DNA from: Bordetella parapertussis
GTDB lineage: Bacteria > Pseudomonadota > Gammaproteobacteria > Burkholderiales > Burkholderiaceae_C
DNA length: 64,000 nucleotides
NCBI GenBank assembly: GCA_945878065.1
Contig: CAMDXA010000005.1
Coordinates: 33,060 to 97,059 of the forward strand
Direction: 5' to 3'
How positions within the stretch are numbered: position 1 is the first letter of the stretch; every line of letters starts with the position of its first letter. Shown here in pieces: positions 48,948 to 58,483 of this stretch. A model generated the notes under the pieces. That model was not told the DNA's origin. It made no database searches and saw only the letters and a list, made by a program, of their open reading frames with translations. The position numbers were made by a program, and so were the translations under genes.

Positions 48948-49873
48948 ACCTGCTCCCGTGCTGTGCTGACGCGCTCGGCCACGCGCATGATGGCACTGCG
49001 ACTGCGTGGATTGGCCTTGACTTCTTCTGCCGATGGGCGTTGCCGCCCCAAGGCACGCAATGGCAGTTCGGGCGTTGCGGCAAAAGGTGTTCGGCGGTCA
49101 TACACCTCGCGTGAATGTTTGGTGATGAATTGTTTGACCATGCGGTCTTCCAATGAATGAAAACTGATCACCACCAGACGCCCTCCGGGTTGCAACACCT
49201 GCAAGCTGGCATCAAGCGCTTGTTGCAATTCATCGAGCTCGCCGTTGATGAACATACGAAAGGCTTGAAAAGTTCGCGTCGCAGGGTTCTGTCCGGGCTC
49301 TCGGGTTTTGACCACCTCCGCGACAAGCGCGGCCATGCCCAAGGTGGTGTCGGGCAACTGCCCTGCCTCACGTTTGGCCGTGATGGCTTTGGCGATGCCA
49401 TTGGCAAAACGCTCTTCTCCCAAGTCACGTATCACCTCTGCGATTTGTTCGGTTTTTGCGTGTACCAGCCACTCGTAAACGCTTTGGCCTTTGCTGCTGT
49501 CCATCCTCATGTCCAGTGGGCCGTCGTTGCGAAACGAGAAGCCGCGCTGCGGGTCGTCGATTTGCGGTGAGCTCACGCCCAGATCCATCAACACCCCCTT
49601 GACGCTGTTCGGGGGCAGTTGGTTCAGGGCGGCAAACCCCTGGTGACGTATTTGTAGCCTCGGGTCGCCCAAGGCTTGCGCTGTCTCCACTGCTTGCGGG
49701 TCCTTGTCGAAGGCAATCAACTTTCCCTGGGGCGACAGGCTGTCCAAGATGCGCTTTGCATGCCCGCCGCGGCCAAAGGTTGTGTCGACATAAGTGGCTT
49801 CGGCCTGGACGTCCAGCGCCTCGACCGCCTCCTTCAACATGACGGTGGTGTGTGCCCATTCAGTTGTTGCCAT
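48944..49873 (-). CDS. rsmH: RsmH (MraW), 16S rRNA m4C1402 methyltransferase
   Basis: 309 residues. RsmH methylates N4 of C1402 in 16S r[16 protein letters not shown] near the start, [16 protein letters not shown] (SAM-binding), and [31 protein letters not shown] are highly conserved. It overlaps ftsL by 4 bases and follows mraZ by 6 bases. Confidence 0.98.
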   Translation of the reverse strand: MATTEWAHTTVMLKEAVEALDVQAEATYVDTTFGRGGHAKRILDSLSPQGKLIAFDKDPQAVETAQALGDPRLQIRHQGFAALNQLPPNSVKGVLMDLGVSSPQIDDPQRGFSFRNDGPLDMRMDSSKGQSVYEWLVHAKTEQIAEVIRDLGEERFANGIAKAITAKREAGQLPDTTLGMAALVAEVVKTREPGQNPATRTFQAFRMFINGELDELQQALDASLQVLQPGGRLVVISFHSLEDRMVKQFITKHSREVYDRRTPFAATPELPLRALGRQRPSAEEVKANPRSRSAIMRVAERVSTAREQV

Positions 49874-49879
49874 TCCACG

Positions 49880-50308
49880 TTAAATCGAAAAATCCCGCAG
49901 CACATCAGGCATGTCGCCTTGCATGGCCAGCGCTTCTTGTGCTTCATAGGTGGACTTGTCCCACAGTTCAAAGTGGCTGCCCATGCCCAACAAAATCGTG
50001 TCTTTGGTGATGTGGGTGGCGTCGCGCAATTCAGGCGAAATCAACACCCGGCCTGTGCTGTCCATGTCCACATCCATGGCATTGCCCAAAAAGATGCGCT
50101 TCCACCAATGCGCGGTCATCGGCAATGCCGCCACACGTTCGCGAAATTTTTCCCATTCGCTGCGGGGAAACAGCATCAAACATCCGTGCGGGTGTCGTGT
50201 GATGGTGAGTTGCCCGGCCGCGGTCGCGCTCAACACGTCTCGGTGCCGGGTGGGCACCGATAAACGGCCTTTGGCGTCCAAACTCAGCGACGAAGCACCT
50301 TGAAACAC
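49880..50308 (-). CDS. mraZ: MraZ, transcriptional regulator of the dcw cluster
   Basis: 142 residues from the GTG at 50308, which has an AAGGGG ribosome site 9 bases away; a TTG eight codons upstream is open but lacks support, and the family starts at FQGASSL. MraZ is an AbrB-fold DNA-binding protein with two copies of the DxxGR motif (DAKGRLSVP near 11-19 and [13 protein letters not shown] near 80-92). It binds repeats upstream of its own gene and represses the cluster. Such repeats are seen at 50366-50380. Confidence 0.96.
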   Translation of the reverse strand: MFQGASSLSLDAKGRLSVPTRHRDVLSATAAGQLTITRHPHGCLMLFPRSEWEKFRERVAALPMTAHWWKRIFLGNAMDVDMDSTGRVLISPELRDATHITKDTILLGMGSHFELWDKSTYEAQEALAMQGDMPDVLRDFSI

Positions 50309-50365
50309 AGCGATCAACCCCTTAGAGAACAAAACAGAGCAGAAAACCCAGAGAAATCATGAATT

Positions 50366-50399
50366 TCCCACTTATTACCACTTGTTTGCACTTTAACAG
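50366..50399 (-). promoter_or_regulatory. dcw promoter with MraZ-like repeats
   Basis: On the minus strand CTGTTA (50399-50394), 16 bases, TAATAA (50377-50372). Two repeats overlap the -10: TGGTA (50380-50376) and TGGGA (50370-50366), 10 bases apart, as in MraZ boxes (TGGGN, N5, TGGGN). The first is degenerate; a third repeat is not clear. The leader to the mraZ GTG is about 60 bases. Confidence 0.55.
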
Positions 50400-50549
50400 A
50401 GATTTATCTGAATACCAACCAGAATTGATGTTTTACAAATAAAATCAACGACTTAGCGGTTGAATTGGATATCAATACTTTTTAAAAATTTATTTCAAGA
50501 TAAGCACTTACGAATTAGACTGAATGTGATTGATGAGATTTCTTGGGGC

Positions 50550-50580
50550 AAAAAAAATGCAGGCCTGACAAGGCCTGCAT
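50550..50580 (-). terminator. Rho-independent terminator after the dksA-like gene
   Basis: ATGCAGGCCT (50557-50566) pairs perfectly with AGGCCTGCAT (50571-50580) with a GACA loop, followed by T7 or more on the minus strand. It separates dksA from the mraZ promoter. Confidence 0.85.
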
Positions 50581-50602
50581 TGCGCTTTGTGGCAAGTCTG
50601 CG

Positions 50603-51790
50603 TCAATCGCCAAACATTTTTTGCTTCAGTTCGCGTCTTTGTTGTGCTTCCAAAGTCAAAGTGGCCGTGGGACGCGCGATCAATCGGCCCACACCGATGG
50701 ACTCACCGGTTTCATCGCAATAGCCGTAGTCACCCGAGTCGATTCGCGAAATCGATTGCTCGATTTTTTTCAACAATTTGCGTTCGCGGTCACGGGTACG
50801 CAGTTCAAGCGCATGCTCTTCTTCGATGGTTGCGCGATCAGCAGGATCCGGCACGATCACTGTATCTTCCCGCAGGTGCTCGGTGGTTTCTCCTGCGTTG
50901 ACCAAAATATCGGTCTTGAGTTGGACCAATTTGTGACGGAAGAACGCCAATTGAAACGCATTCATGTAGTCGTCATCTGACATGGCGATCACCTCTTCAT
51001 CGGTGACCGAGTCCGGGGATTTGTTTTTCCAATTGTTGGCGAGTTTGGGGTTCTTGACGGGAACCACTGGCACAACCGCAGGCAAGCTGGGCACCAAGAT
51101 CGGGCCATAACTGGATTTGGCGGTGGTGGAAGCCACGCTTAGTCCGGGAGGTGGCGGCATCATCGCCATGGCTTTGGCTGCGCGCGGTGATTTTTTGGTC
51201 ACCTCCGCAACAGGAGTCGTGGCGCCGGTGGGTGTTGGGCTGGGCTTGCCGGCTGCAGATTTAGCGGCGGTTTTGTCGTTTTTCTGGGAGGAGGATTTGG
51301 TAGCGCTATTCACGGAAGAGGGAGCAGTCTTTGCAGGGGTTGATTTCTTGGCGGCAGCAGAGGTCTTGGACGCGGCCAATGACACTTTGCTGGAACGGTC
51401 GGCTGTTGGAGTTTTGACAACTGCTTTTTTAGCGGGAACTGCTTTTTTAGGGGCTGGTTTTTTGGGAGTGACGGCTTTGCTAGCGGCCGGTTTTTTCACG
51501 GTGACAGGTTTTTTGGCCACTGCTTTTTTTGCAGGCGATGCTTTTTTGGAGGCCTCGGGTTTTTTCACAGTGACAGTTTTTTTGGCTGGCGTTTTTTTCA
51601 CTGTGAGCGGTTTTTTAGCGGTGGTTTTTTTCGGGCTTGGCTTGGCGGCAACAGGTTTTTTCGGGGCGACTTTTTTAGCAGGCGCAGGTTTTTTGACAGC
51701 GGCTTTGGCTTTGGCTGGCACAGGCTTTTTGGCTGGTGCCTTGTGTTTGGCTTTCACCTTAGAACTGGCGCTTTGCTTGGTATGTTTCAC
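50603..51790 (-). CDS. dksA: DksA-family RNA polymerase-binding regulator with a long histone H1-like N-terminal tail
   Basis: 395 residues versus about 150 for DksA. The start is a GTG at 51790 with a GGAGAA ribosome site. Residues 1-~205 are Lys/Ala/Pro/Val-rich ([11 protein letters not shown] repeats), like H1-tail proteins. A Pro/Val linker (205-246) follows, then the DksA domain (~247-395). The coiled-coil tip keeps DPADRA, corresponding to the DxxDxA loop that enters the RNAP secondary channel. The zinc-finger region has only one Cys (YGYCDETGESIG, C358); the other three are Thr, Leu-type residues. Single-Cys DksA is common in betaproteobacteria. The tail might bind DNA while the DksA part binds RNA polymerase. 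It lies 131 bases downstream of a CobW gene. Confidence 0.9.
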   Translation of the reverse strand: MKHTKQSASSKVKAKHKAPAKKPVPAKAKAAVKKPAPAKKVAPKKPVAAKPSPKKTTAKKPLTVKKTPAKKTVTVKKPEASKKASPAKKAVAKKPVTVKKPAASKAVTPKKPAPKKAVPAKKAVVKTPTADRSSKVSLAASKTSAAAKKSTPAKTAPSSVNSATKSSSQKNDKTAAKSAAGKPSPTPTGATTPVAEVTKKSPRAAKAMAMMPPPPGLSVASTTAKSSYGPILVPSLPAVVPVVPVKNPKLANNWKNKSPDSVTDEEVIAMSDDDYMNAFQLAFFRHKLVQLKTDILVNAGETTEHLREDTVIVPDPADRATIEEEHALELRTRDRERKLLKKIEQSISRIDSGDYGYCDETGESIGVGRLIARPTATLTLEAQQRRELKQKMFGD

Positions 51791-51921
51791 GGTACTTCTC
51801 CTGTCAGCCAGATCTGGTCATTTAACGCCAGATATATGACTGTTGTTATTCGATACTTGTTGCCCTTTTGTGACAGCCCAAATGCTGCCGCATGGCAGGG
51901 CTTGTGGCGCGCGGATTGTAC

Positions 51922-52986
51922 TCAGCTTACGCACTGTTCTAAACCTTGCATAAAAATATCTTTGGGCAAATCGATACCAATGAATACCATTTTGCTCATT
52001 CGCTTCTCATTTTTCTCCCAAGGCTGACCCAAATCACTGCCCATCAACTGGTGCACGCCTTGGAAAATCACTTTGCGCTCGGTGCCTTTCATGTGCAACA
52101 CGCCTTTGTAACGCAGCATGCGCGGGCCGTAGATATTGACGATAGCGCCCAGAAAATCTTCCAGTTTGGCGGGGTCTAACGCCCGATCAGCTTTGAACAC
52201 AAAGCTTTTCACGTCGTCGTCATGGTGGTGATGGTGTCCATGGCCATGCGCGTGGTCATGGTCGCCGTGGTGGTCATGCGCATGCGAAGGATGGTCGCAG
52301 TGCTCGCCGTCATGGTGATGGTGGTCATGGCCTTCGTTCAAAAAATCCGGGTCAATTTCCAGCGTGGTGTTCAGGTTAAAGCCGCGCAAATCAAACACTT
52401 TGTCCAAGCCAATCTCACCGAAATGCACGATGTGCTGTGGTGCACGCGGGTTCATGTGCTTGAGGCGGTGCTGCAACGCATCCAGTTCATCTTTGGTGAC
52501 GAGTTCGCTTTTGCTGATGAAGATCTGATCCGCAAAGCCGATTTGACGCCGCGCTTCCTGGCGGTCGTTCAAAGTTTGTGCAGCATGCTTGGCATCCACC
52601 AATGTCAGAACTGAATCAAGCAGAAAGCTCTCAGCGATTTCATCATCCATGAAAAATGTTTGTGCCACCGGACCGGGATCGGCCAAGCCGGTGGTCTCGA
52701 TCACGACGCGGTCGAAATCGAGTTCGCCTTTGCGTTTTTTCTCAGCGAGTTCTTGCAAGGTGGTGCGCAAGTCTTCGCGTATGGTGCAGCACACGCAGCC
52801 ATTGCTCATTTGCACAATATGTTCTTTGGTGTCTGACACCAAGATGTCGTTGTCTATGTTTTCTTCGCCAAACTCGTTTTCAATGATGGCGATTTTGTGG
52901 CCATGGTCCTCGCTCAACACACGTTTGAGCAAAGTGGTTTTACCGGCGCCCAAAAACCCGGTCAAGACAGTAGCAGGAATCAACAT
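51922..52986 (-). CDS. CobW/COG0523-family GTPase (putative metal chaperone)
   Basis: 354 residues. G-domain motifs: GFLGAGKTTLL (P-loop, 10-20), the family metal site GCVCCTI (CxCC near 63-69), and ETTGLADP. A very His/Asp-rich insert (about 226-262; runs of HHHH, HGH and HDHHGDHDHAHGHG) lies before the C-terminal CobW domain. Such GTPases deliver Zn, Co or other metal to targets; the His-rich loop suggests zinc or nickel. It is upstream of the DksA fusion. No Zur box is evident in the short upstream gap. Confidence 0.88.
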   Translation of the reverse strand: MLIPATVLTGFLGAGKTTLLKRVLSEDHGHKIAIIENEFGEENIDNDILVSDTKEHIVQMSNGCVCCTIREDLRTTLQELAEKKRKGELDFDRVVIETTGLADPGPVAQTFFMDDEIAESFLLDSVLTLVDAKHAAQTLNDRQEARRQIGFADQIFISKSELVTKDELDALQHRLKHMNPRAPQHIVHFGEIGLDKVFDLRGFNLNTTLEIDPDFLNEGHDHHHHDGEHCDHPSHAHDHHGDHDHAHGHGHHHHHDDDVKSFVFKADRALDPAKLEDFLGAIVNIYGPRMLRYKGVLHMKGTERKVIFQGVHQLMGSDLGQPWEKNEKRMSKMVFIGIDLPKDIFMQGLEQCVS

Positions 52987-53054
52987 GAAACTTCAACCCT
53001 CATCAAAACAAACACAAAAGGTGGGGCAGTGTAGCCATGAATCACGTCAATGGC

Positions 53055-54272
53055 TCACTTCTTCATCAATACCAAGCCCTTGAGGTACTCCCCTTCAGGG
53101 AAATTCACCGTCATCGGGTGGTCAGGTGCGGCTTGAACACGTTCAAGTATGTAAGCATCCACCCCCGCATCTGTGCCCGCAGATGCCACGATTTTGTGAA
53201 ACAGTTCCGGAGGTATACCGCCAGAACAGCTGTAGGTGAACAACACACCACCCGGGGCAAGCAACTTGAACGCCCAGCGGTTGATGTCTTTGTAAGCACG
53301 CGCTGCACGGTCTGCGTGCGCGGCGCTGGGTGCAAATTTGGGCGGGTCCAGCACGATGCCGTCAAACTGTTTGCCTTCTTTGTGCAGGCTGCGCAAACTC
53401 GCGTTCACATCCGCGTCCATGAACACTTGGCGTCCTGCATCAAAACCGTTGCGCGTCACATTCGCCTGGGCCTTGGCAATCGCCGGTGCGGAAGAATCAA
53501 TCGACGTGACTTGCGCGCCGTCGCTCAAAGCGCCGCTTTGCCGCATGCCGCTCAAAGCCGCCACGCTGAATCCGCCGGTGTAGCAATAACAGTTCAGCAC
53601 TTGGTGCAAATTCAATCGCTGCGCGTACTCGGCAAACTTCAAACGGCTGTCGCGCTGGTCCAGATAAAAACCGGTTTTATGGCCTTCCACAATATCCAGC
53701 GCCAGCGACCACTGGTGTTCTTGAATCACGATCTGCGTGTCGTCGCTGCTGCCGTCAGCCCGGTACAACCAACCGGTGACCGGACCCAAACCTTCAAGCG
53801 CACGCACGCCAGAGTCCGATCGCTCGAACACCCGCTTAGCACCCGTGTGCAGCACCAACGCTTTGACAATATCGGCTTTAAAACGCTCGGTGCCAGCCGA
53901 CAAAAACTGCGCCACCAAGGTGTCGTCATAACTGTCAACGATCAATCCCGGCAAACCATCGGCTTCGCCGTGAATCAAGCGCACGCCATTGCTTGGCACT
54001 TGCAAACGCGCACGCATGGCCACAGCCGTCGCCACTTGTTTTTCAAAAAATGTTGCGTCTATGCGCTCATCGCTTTGAAAACTCCAGATACGTGCGCGTA
54101 TGCGCGAGGTCGGACTGAATGCGGCCCATCCCAAAAACTGACCGGTTTGCGATTCGACACGCACGGTTTCGCCCGGATCGCCGCCGCCTTTGGCAATCGC
54201 ACTGTCAAACACCCAAGGGTGATAGCGCAATGCAGAACGTTCTTTGCCTGCTTTGAGTTGAATGGTTTTCAT
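53055..54272 (-). CDS. RlmI-like 23S rRNA (cytosine-C5)-methyltransferase
   Basis: 405 residues from the ATG at 54272, which overlaps the xerC stop (ATGA); the longer frame upstream is inside xerC. An N-terminal PUA domain (LKAGKERSALRYHPWVF near 6-22, about 1-75) precedes a Rossmann SAM domain. The motif NCYCYTGGFSVAALSG, then VLDPPKFAPS (DPPKF motif IV), and YSCSGGI match RlmI (m5C1962 of 23S rRNA). Whether the target is exactly C1962 is inferred from family. It is downstream of xerC. Confidence 0.85.
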   Translation of the reverse strand: MKTIQLKAGKERSALRYHPWVFDSAIAKGGGDPGETVRVESQTGQFLGWAAFSPTSRIRARIWSFQSDERIDATFFEKQVATAVAMRARLQVPSNGVRLIHGEADGLPGLIVDSYDDTLVAQFLSAGTERFKADIVKALVLHTGAKRVFERSDSGVRALEGLGPVTGWLYRADGSSDDTQIVIQEHQWSLALDIVEGHKTGFYLDQRDSRLKFAEYAQRLNLHQVLNCYCYTGGFSVAALSGMRQSGALSDGAQVTSIDSSAPAIAKAQANVTRNGFDAGRQVFMDADVNASLRSLHKEGKQFDGIVLDPPKFAPSAAHADRAARAYKDINRWAFKLLAPGGVLFTYSCSGGIPPELFHKIVASAGTDAGVDAYILERVQAAPDHPMTVNFPEGEYLKGLVLMKK

Positions 54273-55207
54273 GTATTTTTTCTTCTGGCGCGCGGGTGCG
54301 CCGCATCGTAGGCTTTGGCCAGGTGCTGGTAATCCAGGCGTGTGTAAATTTGGGTGGTGCCGATGTTGGCGTGGCCCAGCATTTCCTGTACTGCACGCAG
54401 GTCGCCGCTGGACTGCAACACATGGCTGGCGAAGGAATGCCGCAACATATGCGGATGCACTGGCGTGCTGATACCGGCTTGCACACCGCGTGCGCGCAAA
54501 CGCTGCCAGATGGCTTGTGAGGTCAAACGGGTGCCTCGTATGCCGACAAACAATGCGGTTTGCTTTTGCGCGTGTTCGGGTAATTGTGGTGTGCGTATCT
54601 GCAGCCATTCGCGCAAAGCAGCGATCGCTTTCTCACCAACGGGCACGCTGCGGCGCTTCGATCCTTTGCCCAGCACATGCGCTTCGGCGCTGTCCATGTC
54701 TATCCAACCACGTGCCGTGCCGCTGGCCTGCACATCCAAACCGGTGAGCTCGGCCACGCGCAAACCACTGCTGTAGAGCAACTCCACCATCGCAATATCC
54801 CGCGCTTGCAACCAAGGGTCTTGCTCGTCGTTGTGGTGCGAAGCCAGTTGCACCGCGTCATCCACATTCAAAGCTTTGGGCAAAGGCTTGGCCGCTTTGG
54901 GTGCACGCATGCCCGCTAGGGGATTGGCACTGACCAAGCCTTCGCGGCCCAGCCAGGCGTAAAAACCACGCCAACCGGAAGTGATCAAGGCAATGCCGCG
55001 CGGCGTGCGGCCGCTGCTGTGCATCTGCGCCATCCAGCGCCGCATGTGGTGGGCTTGCACTGCTGTCAATGCCACTTTGTCTTTGTCGGCCAGCGCTTGC
55101 AAACGCTGCAAATCCCCGGTGTACAAAGCCAAAGTGCGTGCAGCCAGACGTTTTTCAAACTGCGCATGCGCCAGATAGCGTTGCACCAGTTCAGCGTCTT
55201 GGGACAT
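54269..55207 (-). CDS. xerC: XerC, site-specific tyrosine recombinase
   Basis: 312 residues. XerC with XerD resolves chromosome dimers at dif. The N-terminal SAM-like core-binding domain (1-~95) is followed by the catalytic domain. The catalytic set is visible: Arg in SSGLRVAELTGLD, HPHMLRHSFASH (H-x-x-R), LGHANI and IYTRLDYQHL (Tyr nucleophile). It lies between DUF484 and the methyltransferase, as in many proteobacteria (dapF-DUF484-xerC). Confidence 0.95.
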   Translation of the reverse strand: MSQDAELVQRYLAHAQFEKRLAARTLALYTGDLQRLQALADKDKVALTAVQAHHMRRWMAQMHSSGRTPRGIALITSGWRGFYAWLGREGLVSANPLAGMRAPKAAKPLPKALNVDDAVQLASHHNDEQDPWLQARDIAMVELLYSSGLRVAELTGLDVQASGTARGWIDMDSAEAHVLGKGSKRRSVPVGEKAIAALREWLQIRTPQLPEHAQKQTALFVGIRGTRLTSQAIWQRLRARGVQAGISTPVHPHMLRHSFASHVLQSSGDLRAVQEMLGHANIGTTQIYTRLDYQHLAKAYDAAHPRARRKNT

Positions 55208-55225
55208 TTGCTGTGCGAGTTCGGT

Positions 55226-55933
55226 TTATTGCAAACGCGTGAGCGCGGCAGCTGCCAGCTCGGCGATGCGGCTCAGCACATCGGTACCCATGGACGGGTG
55301 AAACCGCTGGGGGTCGGGCGACGCCAACACCAGCAAACCCGTGCAGTCGCCCGCTGGCGTACTGTCAGCCGCATCGGTCCAGGGCGTGGCGTTGTTGCGC
55401 AGGGGCAGCAATGCCACCGACTGCGCTTCGTGCGGGTGCGCCAGCCATTGCACGGCTTCAAAGTCGTTGTTGCTGCCGCAGTAAGGCGCAGTCAATCCGC
55501 TGGTAAAGCTTTTCACATCTTCACTGATGTTTTGTGCAAACGCTTTTTTCTGAAACTTATCCGCCACCTTCCACACGCGCAACGCCACTTGCGGCACCAT
55601 GAAGTGATGCTGAATTTCGGTGACGATGGCTTGCGGTAAATCGGCGGGCTGCTGAAGAATCAACAGGCTTTGCGCCCAGCGGTGCAAGCGGTCAGCCAGC
55701 ACGGCGTTGTCGCTGCCGTTGCGAATCATCTCCATCATGCGTTGCTCGAGTGCGCGGATTTTTTCACGCAGCATGTCGGCTTGGCGTTCTTGCAAACTGA
55801 CTGCACGTTGACCATGCGGGTTGACGATGCGCACCGTGGCCAACAACTGCGCGTGGCGGTCGAAAAAGTCCGGCGTGTTCACCAAAAAATTGGCGATGTC
55901 GTCTTCGGTGATCGGGGTGATCGGGTTGTTCAT
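55226..55933 (-). CDS. DUF484 family protein
   Basis: 235 residues. An N-terminal segment [34 protein letters not shown] is the family hallmark, then a coiled coil (about 46-72) and a GAF-like domain (about 85-230). It occurs between dapF and xerC in proteobacteria; its function is unknown. The ATG overlaps the dapF stop by 4 bases. Confidence 0.9.
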   Translation of the reverse strand: MNNPITPITEDDIANFLVNTPDFFDRHAQLLATVRIVNPHGQRAVSLQERQADMLREKIRALEQRMMEMIRNGSDNAVLADRLHRWAQSLLILQQPADLPQAIVTEIQHHFMVPQVALRVWKVADKFQKKAFAQNISEDVKSFTSGLTAPYCGSNNDFEAVQWLAHPHEAQSVALLPLRNNATPWTDAADSTPAGDCTGLLVLASPDPQRFHPSMGTDVLSRIAELAAAALTRLQ

Positions 55934-56784
55934 TTTGTTATCTCCATCTCGCCGCTAAAAACTGTGGTGGCAGGACCCGTCATGAACACCGGTTGTCCTG
56001 CGCCCTGCCATTCAATCGTCAACACGCCGCCGCGTGTGTGTACGTCTACTTTGCTGTCCAAAAGACCCTGGCGTATGCCAGCGACCACGGCGGCACACGC
56101 GCCCGTGCCGCAAGCCAGCGTCTCACCCGCGCCGCGCTCAAACACGCGCAACTTGATGTGTGTGCGTGACACGACTTGCATAAAGCCTGCGTTCACGCGG
56201 TTGGGAAACGCCACATGGTGTTCGATCAACGGGCCAAGGCTTGCGACAGGCGCTTGCTCCACATCTGCGACTGTCATCACCGCATGCGGGTTGCCCATGG
56301 AGACCACGGCCACGTCTGCGTGTTGTTCACCTAGAACCAAACGCCATAGCAAGCCCTGTTCATTCACTGCTGATGCGTGTTCAACCTTGAATGGAATACG
56401 TGGCAAATCCAGCACCGGTTCACCCATGTCCACCTTGACTTGCCCGTCTGGCAATTCATGCAAAGTGATGACGCCGCCGTGCACTTTCACCCGCACCGTG
56501 TTTTTTTGTGTCAGCCCTTGTTCGCGCACAAAGCGCACAAAACACCGCGAACCATTGCCGCATTGCTCGACCTCGCCGCCGTCGGCGTTGTGAATCACGT
56601 ATTCGAAATCCACATCCGGTGTGGGCGCGGCGCGCACGCTGAGTATTTGATCGGCACCGACACCGAAATGGCGATCCGCCAAAAAACGGTAGTCGTCGGC
56701 GTCAAGTCCGAGCAGCCCTTTGGTCTCGTCGAGCACCACAAAATCGTTGCCCGCGCCTTGCATTTTGGTAAATCGGATACGCAT
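55930..56784 (-). CDS. dapF: DapF, diaminopimelate epimerase
   Basis: 284 residues. DapF converts LL- to meso-diaminopimelate for lysine and for MurE/Mpl. The active-site pair of cysteines is in [13 protein letters not shown] near 71-83 and [13 protein letters not shown] near 219-231. N-terminal [14 protein letters not shown] is the family start. It heads dapF-DUF484-xerC-rlmI, each with short spacing or overlap. Confidence 0.97.
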   Translation of the reverse strand: MRIRFTKMQGAGNDFVVLDETKGLLGLDADDYRFLADRHFGVGADQILSVRAAPTPDVDFEYVIHNADGGEVEQCGNGSRCFVRFVREQGLTQKNTVRVKVHGGVITLHELPDGQVKVDMGEPVLDLPRIPFKVEHASAVNEQGLLWRLVLGEQHADVAVVSMGNPHAVMTVADVEQAPVASLGPLIEHHVAFPNRVNAGFMQVVSRTHIKLRVFERGAGETLACGTGACAAVVAGIRQGLLDSKVDVHTRGGVLTIEWQGAGQPVFMTGPATTVFSGEMEITK

Positions 56785-56823
56785 GTGCCGATTATCATGC
56801 TTGTTCCACTCTCACTTTCAGCC

Positions 56824-58479
56824 ATGGTCCGCCCCCATTTACAACTGCATCCCCAACGCGCCCCCGCCCCCTTGCTGCCCGCTGCTACCGTTTTGCTGCT
56901 GCGCGATGGCACGCAAGGCATAGAAGTGCTGATGACACGGCGTTCCATGACTGCGAGTTTCGCGCCCGGCGCCTATGTGTTTCCGGGCGGCGGCATTGAA
57001 GCGGCGGATGCCAAGGTGCATGCGCTTGCCAAACGCCGTAGCACGCAGCTTGATCTGCGTCTTACCCAAGCCATAGCCGCGATTCGTGAGAGTTTTGAAG
57101 AACTCGGTGTGCTGCTGGCCACGCACGCGGACGGGCGCATGGCTGACATGAACGACATCCAAAGCTTTGACCGCTTGCAAGCACTGCCGCCGCAAATCCA
57201 AGCGCGCGGCATGCAACTCGCAGCGGATCAGGTGTATGTACTCGCGCATTGGGTGACAGATCGCGATTTGAAACGCCGCTTTGATGTGCCGTTTCTGGTG
57301 GCGCGCATGCCTGAAGGGCAAACACCTGTTGCTGACGACAAAGAACAGTTCGAGCCCTTGTGGATACGCCCGCAAGACGCGCTGCAACGTCACCGCGAGA
57401 ATGATTTTTTCATCATCTTTCCCACCATTCGCACGCTGGAGCGCATGCAAGCGTTTGACACAGTGGATGCGGTGCTGGCCGCGTGCGCGAATGAGCAACC
57501 CTGGTTTCACAGTTGCCCACGCGCCGGTTGGTTGAATGGCAAAGAGTCGCGCCACATGGAGCACGAACAGCCTTTTGGTGAATTGGCGTTGACCTGCCGC
57601 GACGGGCAAATTTTGCACTCGCTGGATTGGCAAACGGACGCGCCGGTGCGTTTGCTCGCGCACGTGCAACGCTTGACCGCGCCCAACCCCGGCATGATGA
57701 CCGGCCCCGGCACCAACAGCTACTTGATTGGCGACGCCGACAGTGGTTTCATCGTCATCGACCCGGGCCCGCCCGATCGCGAACACATTCAACGCTTGTG
57801 GCAAGCCTGCGGCGGTGATGTGCGGTTCATCGTTTGTACGCATTCACACCCTGACCATTCACCGGGTGCAGCGCTATTGAAAAAACTGTGCGCCCAACAC
57901 GGTGTGAACGTACGCATCATGGGCATGGCGTCAGCCGACACAGCGCGTGCCCACAGCCGATTCGTGCCTGACCATGCGCTGCACGATGGAGATAGGCTCG
58001 TGTTGCACAGCGGGCAAGACACGCACACGCTGCGCGTGGTGCACACGCCCGGGCATGCCGCGAACCATCTGTGTTTGATTGTGGAAGAAGACGGCTTGCT
58101 GATCAGCGGTGACCATGTGTTGAACGGCAGCACCACGGTGATCGACCCGCCCGACGGCCACATGGGTGACTACCTTGCTTCATTGGACAAACTGTCTGCG
58201 CTTTGCATTGAGTATCAAGTGGAGTTCATTTTGCCCGCGCACGGTTATGTGTTGGGCAACGAATGGGGCGAACCCTACAGCGCGATAGATTGCATTGCAC
58301 GTTTGAAAGCACACCGGTTAACGCGTGACGCCAAAGTGCGCCGTGTCATGCAAGCCATGCCGGATGGCAACCCCGACAGTTGGTTGCCGCAGGCTTATGA
58401 CGATGTGCCGCCGCAGTTGTGGCCCGTGGCTATGCGCTCGCTGTTGGCGCATGTGGCGTACATCCAGGAAAATCAGTGA
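56824..58479 (+). CDS. Nudix hydrolase/metallo-beta-lactamase fusion protein
   Basis: 551 residues from the ATG at 56824; an ATG at 56797 (12 bases from dapF) is also open. N-terminal Nudix-like domain (about 15-230) has AATVLLLRDG, PGAYVFPGGGIE and, after an insertion, RESFEELGVLL (the REx2EExG end of the Nudix box). The C-terminal MBL domain (about 260-480) has THSHPDHSPGA (HxHxDH), GHAANH and SGDHVL, followed by a LACTB2-like winged-helix end. Either part may hydrolyse nucleotide or CoA-type substrates; the combined role is unknown. Similar fusions are known in Burkholderiales. Confidence 0.8.
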   Translation: MVRPHLQLHPQRAPAPLLPAATVLLLRDGTQGIEVLMTRRSMTASFAPGAYVFPGGGIEAADAKVHALAKRRSTQLDLRLTQAIAAIRESFEELGVLLATHADGRMADMNDIQSFDRLQALPPQIQARGMQLAADQVYVLAHWVTDRDLKRRFDVPFLVARMPEGQTPVADDKEQFEPLWIRPQDALQRHRENDFFIIFPTIRTLERMQAFDTVDAVLAACANEQPWFHSCPRAGWLNGKESRHMEHEQPFGELALTCRDGQILHSLDWQTDAPVRLLAHVQRLTAPNPGMMTGPGTNSYLIGDADSGFIVIDPGPPDREHIQRLWQACGGDVRFIVCTHSHPDHSPGAALLKKLCAQHGVNVRIMGMASADTARAHSRFVPDHALHDGDRLVLHSGQDTHTLRVVHTPGHAANHLCLIVEEDGLLISGDHVLNGSTTVIDPPDGHMGDYLASLDKLSALCIEYQVEFILPAHGYVLGNEWGEPYSAIDCIARLKAHRLTRDAKVRRVMQAMPDGNPDSWLPQAYDDVPPQLWPVAMRSLLAHVAYIQENQ

Positions 58480-58483
58480 GCAC

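Noticed and set aside
51000..51839. Long open frame on the plus strand opposite the dksA gene with Ala/Gly/Phe-rich protein
   Set aside because: It is the mirror of the Lys/Ala/Pro repeats in another frame; no ribosome site, no family resemblance.
54273..54608. N-terminal extension of the RlmI-like methyltransferase
   Set aside because: The Arg/His-rich stretch is a shadow of xerC; the ATG at 54272 overlapping the xerC stop is the sensible start.
56377..56796. N-terminal extension of the Nudix/MBL protein
   Set aside because: It lies opposite dapF and is not similar to any domain; starts at 56797 or 56824 are preferred.
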